Shown in pieces: positions 26,432 through 34,793 of a stretch of DNA of 64,000 nt; position 1 is the first letter of the stretch; every line of letters starts with the position of its first letter. The stretch is taken from assembly GCF_027627575.1 (NCBI RefSeq), contig NZ_CP114065.1:6448001-6512000 (forward strand). The letters run 5' to 3'. This stretch comes from Kribbella sp. CA-293567. GTDB lineage: Bacteria; Actinomycetota; Actinomycetes; Propionibacteriales; Kribbellaceae. Below the pieces are notes generated by a model, which saw only the letters and a list, made by a program, of their open reading frames with translations, searched no databases and had not been told where the DNA came from. The position numbers and the translations under genes were made by a program.

Positions 26432-27643
26432 TCAGCAGGTCGCCAGTTCTCTGCGGATGGTGGGGGCGAAACAGAGGGTGGCGATCAGCTGCAGGACGCC
26501 CATGGCTATGTAGGGGAACGTCAGGGTGGTGCTGTGGGCCAGGAGGCCGGCACCTACCGCACCCAGTGGGGCGGCGCAGAAGCCGACCATGCGGTAGACC
26601 GAGGTGACTCGGCCCAGGAGTGCGGGCGGGACGAGGCGTTGGCGCAGGGTGATCGTCACGACGTTCCACCACGTACCGGCCAGGCCGAGGACGATCACGG
26701 CGATCGCCACCACGACGAGGTTGGTGGCGAAGCCGAAGACGATGATCATCAGGCCCGAGACGAGCGACGAGCCGATCACGCTGACCACCATCGGCGTGCG
26801 CTTGGACCAGCGTGGGGCCAGCAGGCCGCCCGCTATGCCACCGACGGCGTACGTCGCGACCAGCCAGCCGAAACCGGCCTCCGGCAGGTCCAGCACCTCC
26901 AGGACGTAGAGCACGAGGATGGCGATGATGCCGGTGCCGACCGCGTTCAGGACCAGCAGGAGCAGGCAGAGCGAGCGCAGCAGTTTGTGCTGCCACAGGT
27001 AGGTCAGGCCCTCTTTGAGCTCGCGGCCCAGGTGACGGTCGGCGGCCGGCTGCTGGGGTGGGGTGGCGTGCCTGATCGACCAGACCAGGATCGCGGCGAC
27101 GGCGAAGGAGACGGCGTCGACGACGATCGGGAGGCCGCGGTCGATGACGAAGAGCGCGGCGCCGACAGGCGGGCCGATCAGGCTGGCGAGCAGCAGCAAC
27201 GAGACCTGCTGGTAGCCGTTGGCGCGTTCCAGGGCCTCGCCGGCGACCAGGTCCGGCACGATCACGGAGGCGGCGTTGTCGAAGAACGGCGCCAGCAGTC
27301 CGAGGGCGAAGCCGGCGATCAGCAGGATCGGGATGTTCGCGACGTCGGCGATGATCAAGGCGGCGAGGATGCCGGCCAGCACGGCGCGGAGCGCGTCGAC
27401 GATCCACATCGTCGACGTACGCCGCCAGCGGTCGACCATCACCCCGGAGACCAGGCCCAGCAGCAGCCAGCCCGCGCCGGCCACCGCCTCGCTGAGCGAG
27501 ACGATCCGCGGGTCCCGGGTGAAGGACGCCGCCAGCAGCGGCAGTGCCCCGAAGGTGATGCCGTCGCCGATGAACGAGACCGCTCCGGCACACCAGACGA
27601 CCCAGAACGGTCGTCCCAGGGGCGCCGTACCGGTCCGGGTCAC
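26432..27643 (-). CDS. MFS transporter (DHA/enterobactin-exporter-like)
   Basis: A 403-residue major facilitator with about 12 helices, including the loop-2 type motif after helix 2 (GVMVDRWRRTSTMWIVD, about 62-78) that marks drug/siderophore exporters rather than sugar importers. Translation starts at a GTG that overlaps the DeoR stop (GTGA), so the pair is co-expressed. Proximity to galTK could suggest sugar efflux or uptake, but the sequence looks more like an exporter of small molecules; the substrate is unknown. Confidence 0.85.
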   Translation of the reverse strand: MTRTGTAPLGRPFWVVWCAGAVSFIGDGITFGALPLLAASFTRDPRIVSLSEAVAGAGWLLLGLVSGVMVDRWRRTSTMWIVDALRAVLAGILAALIIADVANIPILLIAGFALGLLAPFFDNAASVIVPDLVAGEALERANGYQQVSLLLLASLIGPPVGAALFVIDRGLPIVVDAVSFAVAAILVWSIRHATPPQQPAADRHLGRELKEGLTYLWQHKLLRSLCLLLLVLNAVGTGIIAILVLYVLEVLDLPEAGFGWLVATYAVGGIAGGLLAPRWSKRTPMVVSVIGSSLVSGLMIIVFGFATNLVVVAIAVIVLGLAGTWWNVVTITLRQRLVPPALLGRVTSVYRMVGFCAAPLGAVGAGLLAHSTTLTFPYIAMGVLQLIATLCFAPTIRRELATC

Positions 27644-28455
27644 GAAGCGATTATGAGTTCACTGCCTGTCTCGCGCATGGCTTTTCTGGCCGGCTGCGGC
27701 AGTCCGGCGTCGGTCACCACCACCTGGACGTCCGACCAGGTGGCGAAGGTGCTCAGGCCGACCGTGCCCCACTTGGTGTGGTCGGCGACCAGGATCACCT
27801 CGCGGCTGGCGGCGATGAAGGAGCGGTTCGTCTCCGCCTCCATCAGGTTCGGGGTGCTCAGCCCGTGGTGCGCGTCGACGCCGTGGGCGCCGAGGAACAG
27901 CAGGTCCAGATGCAGCGACTGCAGGGCGGCGGTGGCGATCGGCCCGACCAGGGCGTCGGACGGGGTCCGGATGCCGCCGATCAGCACGACAGTGCGGTCG
28001 GAGCGGCCGTTGCCGTGGAAGACGTCGGCGATCCGGGCCGAGTTGGTGACGACGGTGAGGTTCTCCACCCGCAGCAACTGCCGGGCCAGCGCGTACGTCG
28101 TCGTACCGGCGCCGATCCCGATCGCGCTGTCCGGCCGCACCCGGCCGGCCGCCTCGATCGCGATCGACTGCTTGGCCGCGGACTCCTGGGTCAGCTTGGC
28201 GTCGAAGCCCGGCTCGTGCGCGCTGCGCAGGCCGACCGACGTGGCGCCGCCGTGCACCTTGTGCAGCAGGCCGCTGGAGTCGAGGGCGTCCAGGTCGCGC
28301 CGGATCGTCATGTCGGAGACGCCGAAGCGCTCGACCAGTTCGGCCACCGTGATCGCGCCGCGGCTGTTGACCTCGGCAACGATCGTGGCCTGCCGCTGGG
28401 CGGCGAGCTGGCCGCCCCGGCCGCGGGACGGTTCGGCTGCTCCGGTGACGTTCAC
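27640..28455 (-). CDS. DeoR-family transcriptional regulator
   Basis: A 271-residue repressor with the DeoR helix-turn-helix near residues 25-75 (ITVAELVERFGVSDMTIRRD, DeoR signature followed by LDALDSSGLLHKVHGG) and a sugar-phosphate-binding DeoRC domain with IGIGAGTTTYALA near 110-122. It starts at GTG 28455 and is coupled to the MFS gene. Family members sense phosphorylated sugars, so it plausibly controls the galTK genes that converge on it as well as its partner transporter; this is inference from position. Confidence 0.88.
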   Translation of the reverse strand: MNVTGAAEPSRGRGGQLAAQRQATIVAEVNSRGAITVAELVERFGVSDMTIRRDLDALDSSGLLHKVHGGATSVGLRSAHEPGFDAKLTQESAAKQSIAIEAAGRVRPDSAIGIGAGTTTYALARQLLRVENLTVVTNSARIADVFHGNGRSDRTVVLIGGIRTPSDALVGPIATAALQSLHLDLLFLGAHGVDAHHGLSTPNLMEAETNRSFIAASREVILVADHTKWGTVGLSTFATWSDVQVVVTDAGLPQPARKAMRETGSELIIAS

Positions 28456-28564
28456 AGCGACAGCCTAAGGTCTGGACCCCCGATCGCAGGCGGAATGTGC
28501 TGGTTTAGGTGCCGCGGGACCGAAATAGGATTGCCGCCACGGTCACCGCTTGTCAGGCTGAACC

Positions 28565-29689
28565 ATGCGCTTCCCCGAGGACGTCCCGACGCTGACCGCC
28601 GACGCCGTCACCCTGCGTGCTCACACGGTCTCGGACATCGAGGCGGCGTACGACGCCTGCCAGGACGCCGAGATGCAGCGCTGGACCACGATCCCGGTGC
28701 CCTACGAGCGGCAGCACGCCGAGCAGTACCTGACCGAGTTCATCCCGGCCGCCTGGCGCGACGGCAAGTCGTGGGCCTGGGCGATCGAGTACGACGGCCG
28801 CTACGCGGGCACCATCGACCTGCGTCCCCAGGACGGCAACCTCGGCGAGGTCGGTTTCGCGGTGGCGCCCTGGGCCCGGGGCAACGGCGTGATGACCGGG
28901 GCGTTGCGGCTGGCCGTGCGGCACGCGTTCGAGCAGGGCTGGGACCGGGTGGTCTGGCGTGCGTACGTCGGCAACTGGGGCTCGCGCCGGGTGGCGTGGA
29001 AGTGCGGCTTCCGGAACCTGGTCACGATTCCAGCCGGTGGCCTGCAGCGCGGTGTCCGCCAGGACGAGTGGGTCGCGTCGATCGCTCGGGACGACGAGCC
29101 GGAGGCCCAGGGCAACTGGTGGCAGGTGCCGGTGATCGAGACCGATCGGCTCCGGCTGCGGCCGTTTCGCAGTACTGACGCGAAGCGGATCGCCGAGGCC
29201 TGCGACGACGTACGGACTCAGGAGTGGCTGGCCGGACTGCCGCAGCCGTACCAGCTGTCCGACGCCGAAGGTTTCATCGAGAGCCGGCCGGCGAACTCGG
29301 CCGGCGGCGAGGGTGTCTCCTGGGCGATCGCCGATCCGGAGACCGACGAGCTGCTCGGCTGTGTCAGTGTCTTCGATCTGCAGAACCGGATCGACTCGAC
29401 GATGGGCGAGATCGGCTACTGGGCCCACCCCGACGCTCGCGGCCGGGGCGTGATGTCCGGCGCGGTGCGCGGCGCGATCGGCCACGCCTTCACCCCGATC
29501 GCCGACGGTGGCCTCGGCCGCCGCCGGCTGGTGCTGTTCGCTGCCGAGGGCAACACCGCGTCCCAGCGCGTTGCCGAGGTCAACGGCTTCACCCGCACCG
29601 GCCGCGAGCGCGCGGCCTCGCCGGGACGCGACGGCGTGTTCCGCGACCTGCACTGCTTCGACCTGCTGGGCACCGACCCACGACCGTGA
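28565..29689 (+). CDS. Tandem GNAT acetyltransferase (two RimJ/RimL-type domains)
   Basis: A 374-residue protein built of two GNAT domains of the RimJ/RimL type. The first (about 10-175) has the acetyl-CoA segment VGFAVAPWARGNGVMTGAL near 95-113; the second (about 190-370) repeats it as IGYWAHPDARGRGVMSGAV near 281-299. Both keep the R/Q-x-x-G-x-G/A-like loop, so both may bind acetyl-CoA. Acceptors could be N-terminal amines, ribosomal proteins or small molecules. It is followed after 92 bp by another GNAT gene. Confidence 0.87.
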   Translation: MRFPEDVPTLTADAVTLRAHTVSDIEAAYDACQDAEMQRWTTIPVPYERQHAEQYLTEFIPAAWRDGKSWAWAIEYDGRYAGTIDLRPQDGNLGEVGFAVAPWARGNGVMTGALRLAVRHAFEQGWDRVVWRAYVGNWGSRRVAWKCGFRNLVTIPAGGLQRGVRQDEWVASIARDDEPEAQGNWWQVPVIETDRLRLRPFRSTDAKRIAEACDDVRTQEWLAGLPQPYQLSDAEGFIESRPANSAGGEGVSWAIADPETDELLGCVSVFDLQNRIDSTMGEIGYWAHPDARGRGVMSGAVRGAIGHAFTPIADGGLGRRRLVLFAAEGNTASQRVAEVNGFTRTGRERAASPGRDGVFRDLHCFDLLGTDPRP

Positions 29690-29697
29690 AAAGTCGT

Positions 29698-29767
29698 TCC
29701 CGAAGGGGAAGAATCCGGGTTTTCGCGACCAGTTGGTGACAGCCGACACATCTTCCCCTCGCCGGGA
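29698..29767 (+). other. Hairpin in the leader between two GNAT genes
   Basis: TCCCG-A-AGGGGAAGA (29698-29712) pairs with TCTTCCCCT-CGC-CGGGA (29751-29767) around a 38-base loop. It lies between the tandem GNAT stop and the next GNAT start, so it may end the first transcript or modulate the second; its 3' arm contains the presumed ribosome-binding site GGGAGAG. Confidence 0.45.
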
Positions 29768-29781
29768 GAGCTTCTGACTGA

Positions 29782-30453
29782 TTGAATCGACTGGTGAGAG
29801 ATCGTGAGGAACTCGTCCGCCGCTGGCAGGCCGGGTGGTCTGTATCGCGGGGCTGGACCACAGTCGAGGATGACAACGACGGGATCCTGACCGTCCGCGC
29901 GGGTGAGGGGAACCGCGCGATGGAGTACGTCGTCCTGGACGCCGACGACAAACCCGAGCGCGTCGAGCGCGCGGCCGAGCTGGCCATCGCGGCGGGGAGC
30001 GAGCGCGGCGCCGGCTGGGTCACGCTCGCCACCGACGACCGGGAGGCGCGGATCGAGCAGCTGGAGGATCTCGGGCTGGAGGTGCAGCGCGACCAGGACT
30101 GGCTGATGACGATCCAGCTGTCCGAGCAGCCCGCGCTCAAGCTGAACGAGCGCTACGCGCTGCACACCGAGCTCGAGGACGACCTGATCATCACCCGCGC
30201 CACGCTGCACGGCGGAGTGGTCTCGAGCGGCCGGATGGCCGTGGTCGGGCAGGACGCCGTCGCCGACCGGATCGAGACCGATCCGGCGCACCGGCGCCGT
30301 GGTCTGGGTAGTGCCGTGATGGCCTCGCTGGTGGAGACGGCTGCCGCCCAGGGAGCCAAGCGCGGCATCCTGATCGCCTCGATCGACGGCCTGCGGCTCT
30401 ACCGCAGCCTCGGCTGGAAGGTCGTCGCCGACATCGTCATCGCTCGATCCTGA
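29782..30453 (+). CDS. GNAT-family N-acetyltransferase
   Basis: A 223-residue protein whose C-terminal half carries a GNAT fold with the acetyl-CoA loop DPAHRRRGLGSAVM (about 170-183) and the strand-helix LYRSLGWKVVADIV at the end. The N-terminal half (about 1-110) looks like a second, degenerate GNAT lobe without the loop. The TTG at 29782 follows GGGAGAG by about 12 bases; GTG at 29794 is an alternative. Substrate unknown. Confidence 0.8.
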   Translation: MNRLVRDREELVRRWQAGWSVSRGWTTVEDDNDGILTVRAGEGNRAMEYVVLDADDKPERVERAAELAIAAGSERGAGWVTLATDDREARIEQLEDLGLEVQRDQDWLMTIQLSEQPALKLNERYALHTELEDDLIITRATLHGGVVSSGRMAVVGQDAVADRIETDPAHRRRGLGSAVMASLVETAAAQGAKRGILIASIDGLRLYRSLGWKVVADIVIARS

Positions 30454-30602
30454 CCCGGGCCCGGTCGTAAAAGGTTCGTCAATGCGGGGGTGAGGTATGC
30501 CCCAAGGGGTCGTGGTCGGCGATCGGATCCGCTAGCGTCCGTGCCGCAACGACCTGGGGATCACGGGGATCGACGCAGGACGACGAGAGGCTTTTCAGCT
30601 CC

Positions 30603-31487
30603 ATGAACGACGCACCGAACGATCCCTTCCACGCTGAGCAGCAGCCGCCGCGCTCGCACGGACGCCGTAAGCAGCAGCGTGGAGTGGCAGGCCCGATCCT
30701 CGGTGCCCTGACCGTGCTCGGACTGCTGGCCGGAACGGGCTGGTACCTGACGCACGACGACACGAAGACGACCAGCCAGGACCAGCCGCTGACGGTCCGG
30801 AGCAGCACCACCACCGACGAGTCCATGGTGACGCCGTCGGACGACGTCAGCAGCCCGGCGGCAACGCCGACACCTACCCCGAAGCCGACCCCGACGCCGA
30901 CGGCCACTCCCTCCGCGACGCCTTCGAAGACGCCGAAGGCCACGCCGACGCCGACGCGGTCGAAGACCAGCCAGCCGAGCCGCGAGGGCACCCGCTCCCC
31001 CAAGCCGTCGACGAAGCCGTCCCCCAAGCCGAGCAGTACTTCGACGCCGCGGCCGAGCTCCGAGCCGCCGTCGACCAAGCCGCCGGCACCGACCGGTGGC
31101 GCCGAGGCGCAGGTGCTGCAGCTGACGAACAACGAGCGCGCCAAGAACGGTTGTGGCGCGCTGCGGACCAACAGCGCGCTGACCAAGGCCGCCGACCTGC
31201 ACGCGACCGACATGGTGGTCCGGCACTACTTCGACCACACCAGCCTGGACGGCCGCTCGCCGTTCGCCCGGATGAAGGCCGCCGGGTTCAAGGGTGGCGC
31301 GATGGCCGAGAACATCGCCGTCGGCTACAAGAGCGCGGCCGCCGTGGTGGACGGCTGGATGAAGAGCGAGGGCCACCGCAAGAACATCCTGAACTGCGAC
31401 TACACGATGATCGGCATCGGCTACGACGCCGGCCAGGTCAAGCCCGACTGGGGCAACGGCTCGTGGGTCCAGAACTTCGGCGGCTGA
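30603..31487 (+). CDS. Membrane-anchored CAP (SCP/PR1) domain protein, copy 1
   Basis: A 294-residue protein: short basic cytoplasmic start, one membrane helix near residues 32-48, a Pro/Thr/Lys spacer of more than 100 residues, and a C-terminal CAP domain (about 168-294). The CAP landmarks are intact: ERAKNGCGALR, the HATDMV..HYFDHTS segment supplying one His, ENIAVGY with the Glu, and GHRKNILNC with the second His. Bacterial CAP proteins of this YkwD type are surface proteins of uncertain activity. First of three paralogues in a row. The domain shares a run of 24 identical bases with copy 2. Confidence 0.87.
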   Translation: MNDAPNDPFHAEQQPPRSHGRRKQQRGVAGPILGALTVLGLLAGTGWYLTHDDTKTTSQDQPLTVRSSTTTDESMVTPSDDVSSPAATPTPTPKPTPTPTATPSATPSKTPKATPTPTRSKTSQPSREGTRSPKPSTKPSPKPSSTSTPRPSSEPPSTKPPAPTGGAEAQVLQLTNNERAKNGCGALRTNSALTKAADLHATDMVVRHYFDHTSLDGRSPFARMKAAGFKGGAMAENIAVGYKSAAAVVDGWMKSEGHRKNILNCDYTMIGIGYDAGQVKPDWGNGSWVQNFGG

Positions 31488-31492
31488 GCCTG

Positions 31493-31513
31493 GCTCCGGC
31501 CGGGTGCCGGAGC
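31493..31513 (+). terminator. Short hairpin after CAP copy 1
   Basis: An 8-bp perfect stem GCTCCGGC/GCCGGAGC with a 5-base loop, 6 bp after the stop codon of the first CAP gene. No U-run follows. Confidence 0.5.
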
Positions 31514-31673
31514 GAATCTAAGGGATTCGTTAAGACGTTTGTTTGAACCGTAACGGTGGCCGCAGGGGTCGGTTAAGGTCACTGTTCGGTCACCAGGGGG
31601 GCCTGGCAACGAACACGCACGGAGAACGACGGACTTCCGGTAGTACGACGAACTGAAGAGGACTCGCCCACCC

Positions 31674-32660
31674 ATGACGGACTCGCCTACCCCTGGGCGG
31701 CACCGCAGCAGGAAAGCACCCCGACGCAGAGGCCTGATCGGCCCGATCGTCAGCGCCCTGTCCGTGCTGCTCGCCATCGGACCTGTGGTCTGGGTGATCT
31801 CGGCCCGGGACGGTTCCGCCGTTGCGCAGGACGACACGAAGGTCCTGAACGTTGCCGAGGACAACTCCGGCCCGGCCGCCGTCGAAGGCGCCAGCACCGG
31901 TCCCGGCAAGCCCAAGGTCACTGTCACCAAGACCCTGCCGAACGGCCTGACCACCACCATCACCCCGACCGGTACGCCGGCCCTGGGGTCGGCCGAGTCG
32001 ACCTCCGCCGCCGCCCGTACGCCGACCGCGCCCGGCGCACCGTCGGCAGTGCTCACCACCGGCCCGGCCGGTGGGGTCGAGACGGTCACTATCACGCCGA
32101 GCGGCCCGCCGCGGACCGTCAACGGTCACGGCCGGCCGGTCCACAAGCCGACCGCGTCGAAGCCGACCACCCCGACCGCTCCGACGAAGACGCCGACCAA
32201 GACCCCGACCACCGAGCCGACGCCGGACGACCCTCCGCCGCCGCCTCCGGGTGGTGGCGGCACCAACGCGCAGGAGCGCGACGTGCTCGACCTCACCAAC
32301 CAGGCGCGCCGCAGCCAGGGCTGCCGCCCGCTGCAACTGAACGACAGCCTGGTCGAGGCCGCCGGCTCGCACGCCTCCGACATGGTTCGCCGGCACTACC
32401 TGGACCACACCAATCCGGACGGCGAGAGCGCGGGCGACCGGATGGCCAAGGCGGGCTGGCGCGGCAGTGGCTGGGGCGAGAACATCGCGGCCGGCTACAG
32501 CAGCCCGCAAAAGGTCTTCAACGCCTGGATGAACAGTGACGGGCACCGCAAGAACATCCTGAACTGCAGGTTCACCAAGATCGGCATCGGGTTCGACCCG
32601 GGCCAGGTCAAACCCGAATGGGGACCTGGCAGCTGGGTGCAGAACTTCGGTCGCGACTGA
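31674..32660 (+). CDS. Membrane-anchored CAP (SCP/PR1) domain protein, copy 2
   Basis: A 328-residue paralogue with the same plan as copy 1: basic N-terminus, a membrane helix near 25-42, a long Thr/Pro-rich spacer ending in a Pro-Gly run (PPPPPPGGGG type), and a CAP domain at about 200-328 with HASDMVRRHYLDHTNPDG, GENIAAGY and GHRKNILNC intact. Two cysteines (QGCRPL and ILNC) are shared with copy 1 and probably pair. It has its own 186-bp upstream region, so it may be separately transcribed. Confidence 0.87.
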   Translation: MTDSPTPGRHRSRKAPRRRGLIGPIVSALSVLLAIGPVVWVISARDGSAVAQDDTKVLNVAEDNSGPAAVEGASTGPGKPKVTVTKTLPNGLTTTITPTGTPALGSAESTSAAARTPTAPGAPSAVLTTGPAGGVETVTITPSGPPRTVNGHGRPVHKPTASKPTTPTAPTKTPTKTPTTEPTPDDPPPPPPGGGGTNAQERDVLDLTNQARRSQGCRPLQLNDSLVEAAGSHASDMVRRHYLDHTNPDGESAGDRMAKAGWRGSGWGENIAAGYSSPQKVFNAWMNSDGHRKNILNCRFTKIGIGFDPGQVKPEWGPGSWVQNFGRD

Positions 32661-32707
32661 CCGCCGTACCGCAGCAGCCGGCTTGACCGCAGGACCCACA
32701 CCGGTAA

Positions 32708-32764
32708 GGCGTTGTCCGTTGTCCACCGAGTTCGCCACAGGCACTGTGGCGAACCGACAACGCC
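32708..32764 (+). terminator. Long interrupted hairpin between CAP copies 2 and 3
   Basis: GGCGTTGTC (32708-32716) pairs with GACAACGCC (32756-32764), and inside it GTTCGCCACAG (32730-32740) pairs perfectly with CTGTGGCGAAC (32744-32754) across a 3-base loop. It is probably a terminator or a structured leader; no U-run follows. Confidence 0.5.
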
Positions 32765-32886
32765 TGTCCGGTTGGCCGCCGAACACGACGGGTAGATCCG
32801 TTGTGCCATGCCATCGGGCGCACCCCACGGCGCCGCGGTGAGACGAACGAGGCACGTCTTGAACCGTGAAGGGAACACGCACTGAC

Positions 32887-33798
32887 ATGTCAACGCGATC
32901 AGCCGCCGGCCGGCGGCGGCGCAGTACCCGATCGGCCCGGCCGCGGTCCCGCGTCCGGCGCACCGTGGTCGCGATCGGTTCCGTCCTGCTGGTGATCACG
33001 CCGATCTCCTGGATCCTGCTCCACCAGCCACAGACCGGCCAGGCCGAGGCCTCGGTGCCCTACGTCACCCGCGACGACGACACCTATCTCGAGGCGTCCA
33101 CCACCCCGATCGCGGCAGTCCCGTCGGCACCGGGCAGCACGCCCACCACCGCATCACCCACCGGTACGCCGAAGCCGAGCGCGACGCCGACCCCGACCGG
33201 CTCCCCGAGCGTCCCGGGCTCGGCCCCGTCGGCAACGCCCACGAGCGGTCCCACCACGGCGCCGACCGCCGGGCCCACGAACGAGCCGACCGCCGGCCCG
33301 TCCGGCAGCCCGGGCACCACCTCGACCCCGCAGGACCCGGCCTCCCAGACCCCGGACCCGACCCACTCGCCGAGCAGCACCCCCTCCAGTTCGCCGACCA
33401 CGACCACGACGACCCCGCCGCCACCCACCGACGACGGCAGCATGTCGGGTGCCGAGGTGGAGTTGTTCACGCTGGTCGACAACGCGCGGACCGAGCGTGG
33501 CTGCGCGCCGTTGAGACGGGACAGCGGTCTCACCGGCGGGGCCCGGGGCGAAGCCGCCGACCGGGCGAGGACCGGCGACCTGTCCTCCGGTGGTTCGTCG
33601 GGCGCGTCCACGGGCGGCCGGAACATGACCGCGAAGACTGCTTTCGACCGGCTGATGAGCTCGAACTCGAGGACGGTTCTCAACTGCGGACTGGACCAGC
33701 TCGGCGTCGGCCAGGCCAGGGCGGAGTACTGCACGACGCAGGTGCTGGTCTGTCTCAGCACCGCCTGGCGGTACGCCTGGGTGGTTGACTTCAAGTAG
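32887..33798 (+). CDS. Degenerate CAP-like membrane-anchored protein, copy 3
   Basis: A 303-residue protein of the same architecture (basic start, helix near 25-45, very long Ser/Thr/Pro spacer of about 140 residues) but with a shortened C-terminal domain. The opening ELFTLVDNARTERGCAPLR and the end NSRTVLNCGLDQLGVG..WVVDF align with copies 1 and 2, whereas the central block carrying both His residues and the ENIA glutamate is missing or replaced by a Gly/Ser-rich stretch. It therefore looks like a CAP pseudo-domain. Start chosen at ATG 32887 (MSTRSAAG); an upstream GTG at 32866 is open. Confidence 0.75.
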   Translation: MSTRSAAGRRRRSTRSARPRSRVRRTVVAIGSVLLVITPISWILLHQPQTGQAEASVPYVTRDDDTYLEASTTPIAAVPSAPGSTPTTASPTGTPKPSATPTPTGSPSVPGSAPSATPTSGPTTAPTAGPTNEPTAGPSGSPGTTSTPQDPASQTPDPTHSPSSTPSSSPTTTTTTPPPPTDDGSMSGAEVELFTLVDNARTERGCAPLRRDSGLTGGARGEAADRARTGDLSSGGSSGASTGGRNMTAKTAFDRLMSSNSRTVLNCGLDQLGVGQARAEYCTTQVLVCLSTAWRYAWVVDFK

Positions 33799-33939
33799 TC
33801 GCGCGGTGACCCACGACGACGGCTCGCGGATCGCCGGCCGCCGTGGTGACCGCCGGAGTGGGACGATGGACGAAGGTGCTTGAGTCGGCTCCGGCGGCGG
33901 GGTTAGCTTGAGCCTCCACCCACCCTGCGGGAGGCCGGA

Positions 33940-34200
33940 ATGTACGGCGAGCGCGACGATCTCGATCCGGCCCGGCCTGCGTTGTTCGGCATCCCGCCGG
34001 ACGCCGTCGCCGACGAACGCCCCGATCCGCGGCCCGAGGACGCCCGCCGGATCGGGTTGAGCCGGCACACCGAGGAGGGCGCGGTGGTCTTCTTCGCCTC
34101 CTCGCTGAACCGGGCCAAGCCCGGGCACAAGATGATGGCCTGGCTGCTGTTGCTGACCTATTCGGCCCCGGTGCTCTACATCCTGCTGACGCTGATCTGA
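33940..34200 (+). CDS. Small C-tail membrane protein of unknown function
   Basis: An 86-residue protein: an acidic/proline-rich soluble part (residues 1-60) and one C-terminal hydrophobic helix (about 66-86, MMAWLLLLTYSAPVLYILL), so it is probably tail-anchored. GGGAGG lies about 6 bp before the ATG. I do not recognise the family. The segment RRIGLSRHTEEGAVVFFAS is the best conserved-looking part. It stands alone between the CAP genes and the lamin-tail gene. Confidence 0.7.
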   Translation: MYGERDDLDPARPALFGIPPDAVADERPDPRPEDARRIGLSRHTEEGAVVFFASSLNRAKPGHKMMAWLLLLTYSAPVLYILLTLI

Positions 34201-34218
34201 ACCGGAGCCCGCCAGCCC

Positions 34219-34247
34219 TTGACGGACACGGAGGGTGACAATAACGT
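34219..34247 (+). promoter_or_regulatory. Promoter of the lamin-tail gene
   Basis: TTGACG (34219-34224), a 17-bp spacer and TAACGT (34242-34247) fit the housekeeping sigma pattern of actinobacteria. Transcription would start near 34254, directly ahead of two hairpins. Confidence 0.55.
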
Positions 34248-34254
34248 ACGACCC

Positions 34255-34307
34255 GCCGGGGGGAAGCCGGCAGTCAGCAGTTCACCGGGCCGGGGGGAAA
34301 TCGGCCC
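34255..34307 (+). other. Twin-hairpin leader with GGGGAA loops
   Basis: Two short stems follow the predicted start: GCCGG/CCGGC (34255-34259/34267-34271) with loop GGGGAAG, and GGGCCG/CGGCCC (34287-34292/34302-34307) with loop GGGGGAAAT. They fill most of a roughly 72-base leader in front of the lamin-tail gene. I could not match them to a known riboswitch class. Confidence 0.45.
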
Positions 34308-34325
34308 ACAGCCGGAGGGAATTCC

Positions 34326-34793
34326 ATGTTCGTACGACGCTTCAGCCTGCCCGTCGCCGCCGTCGCGACCGCACTCACCGCCATCGTCGGCCTCGCCGCG
34401 CCGCTGCCCGCCGCGGCGGCGAGCACGATCGTCCTGTCGGGGATCCAGTACGACGCGCCGGGCAAGGACACCCGGACCAACGCGCACCTCAACACCGAGT
34501 TCTTCACCATCCGCAACCTGAGCACCCGGCCGATCAACCTGACCGGTTTCATGGTCAAGGACGTCGCCAACCACACCTTCGTCTTCCCGCGCGGCTATGT
34601 GCTGCAGGGCCGGACGACCGCGATCATCCGCACCGGCCGGAACCGCAACACCGCGGTCACCCTGTACTGGAACCAGGGCAACTACGTCTGGAACAACACC
34701 GGTGACACCGCCCGTTTCCTGACCCCGGCCGGGAAGGTCTTCGACACCTGCTCCTACAAGGCGATGACCGGCCGCTCGCGAGTTGCCTGCTAG
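34326..34793 (+). CDS. Secreted lamin-tail-like domain protein
   Basis: A 155-residue secreted protein with a signal peptide cut near AAAAS (about residue 32) followed by a single lamin-tail (LTD) immunoglobulin-like domain: IVLSGIQYDAPGKDT, NTEFFTIRNLSTRPINLTGF, and the end ARFLTPAGKVFDTCSY. Bacterial LTD proteins are surface or secreted modules, often attached to nucleases; here the domain stands alone. Two C-terminal cysteines (142 and 155) may pair. Its TAG stop shares the CTAG tetranucleotide with the stop of the convergent M1 peptidase gene. Confidence 0.83.
   Translation: MFVRRFSLPVAAVATALTAIVGLAAPLPAAAASTIVLSGIQYDAPGKDTRTNAHLNTEFFTIRNLSTRPINLTGFMVKDVANHTFVFPRGYVLQGRTTAIIRTGRNRNTAVTLYWNQGNYVWNNTGDTARFLTPAGKVFDTCSYKAMTGRSRVAC

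Noticed and set aside
34219-34325. Possible c-di-AMP (ydaO-type) riboswitch before a secreted protein gene.
   Set aside because: The leader is only about 70 bases and lacks the large pseudo-symmetric core; only the GGGGGAA strings resemble that class.
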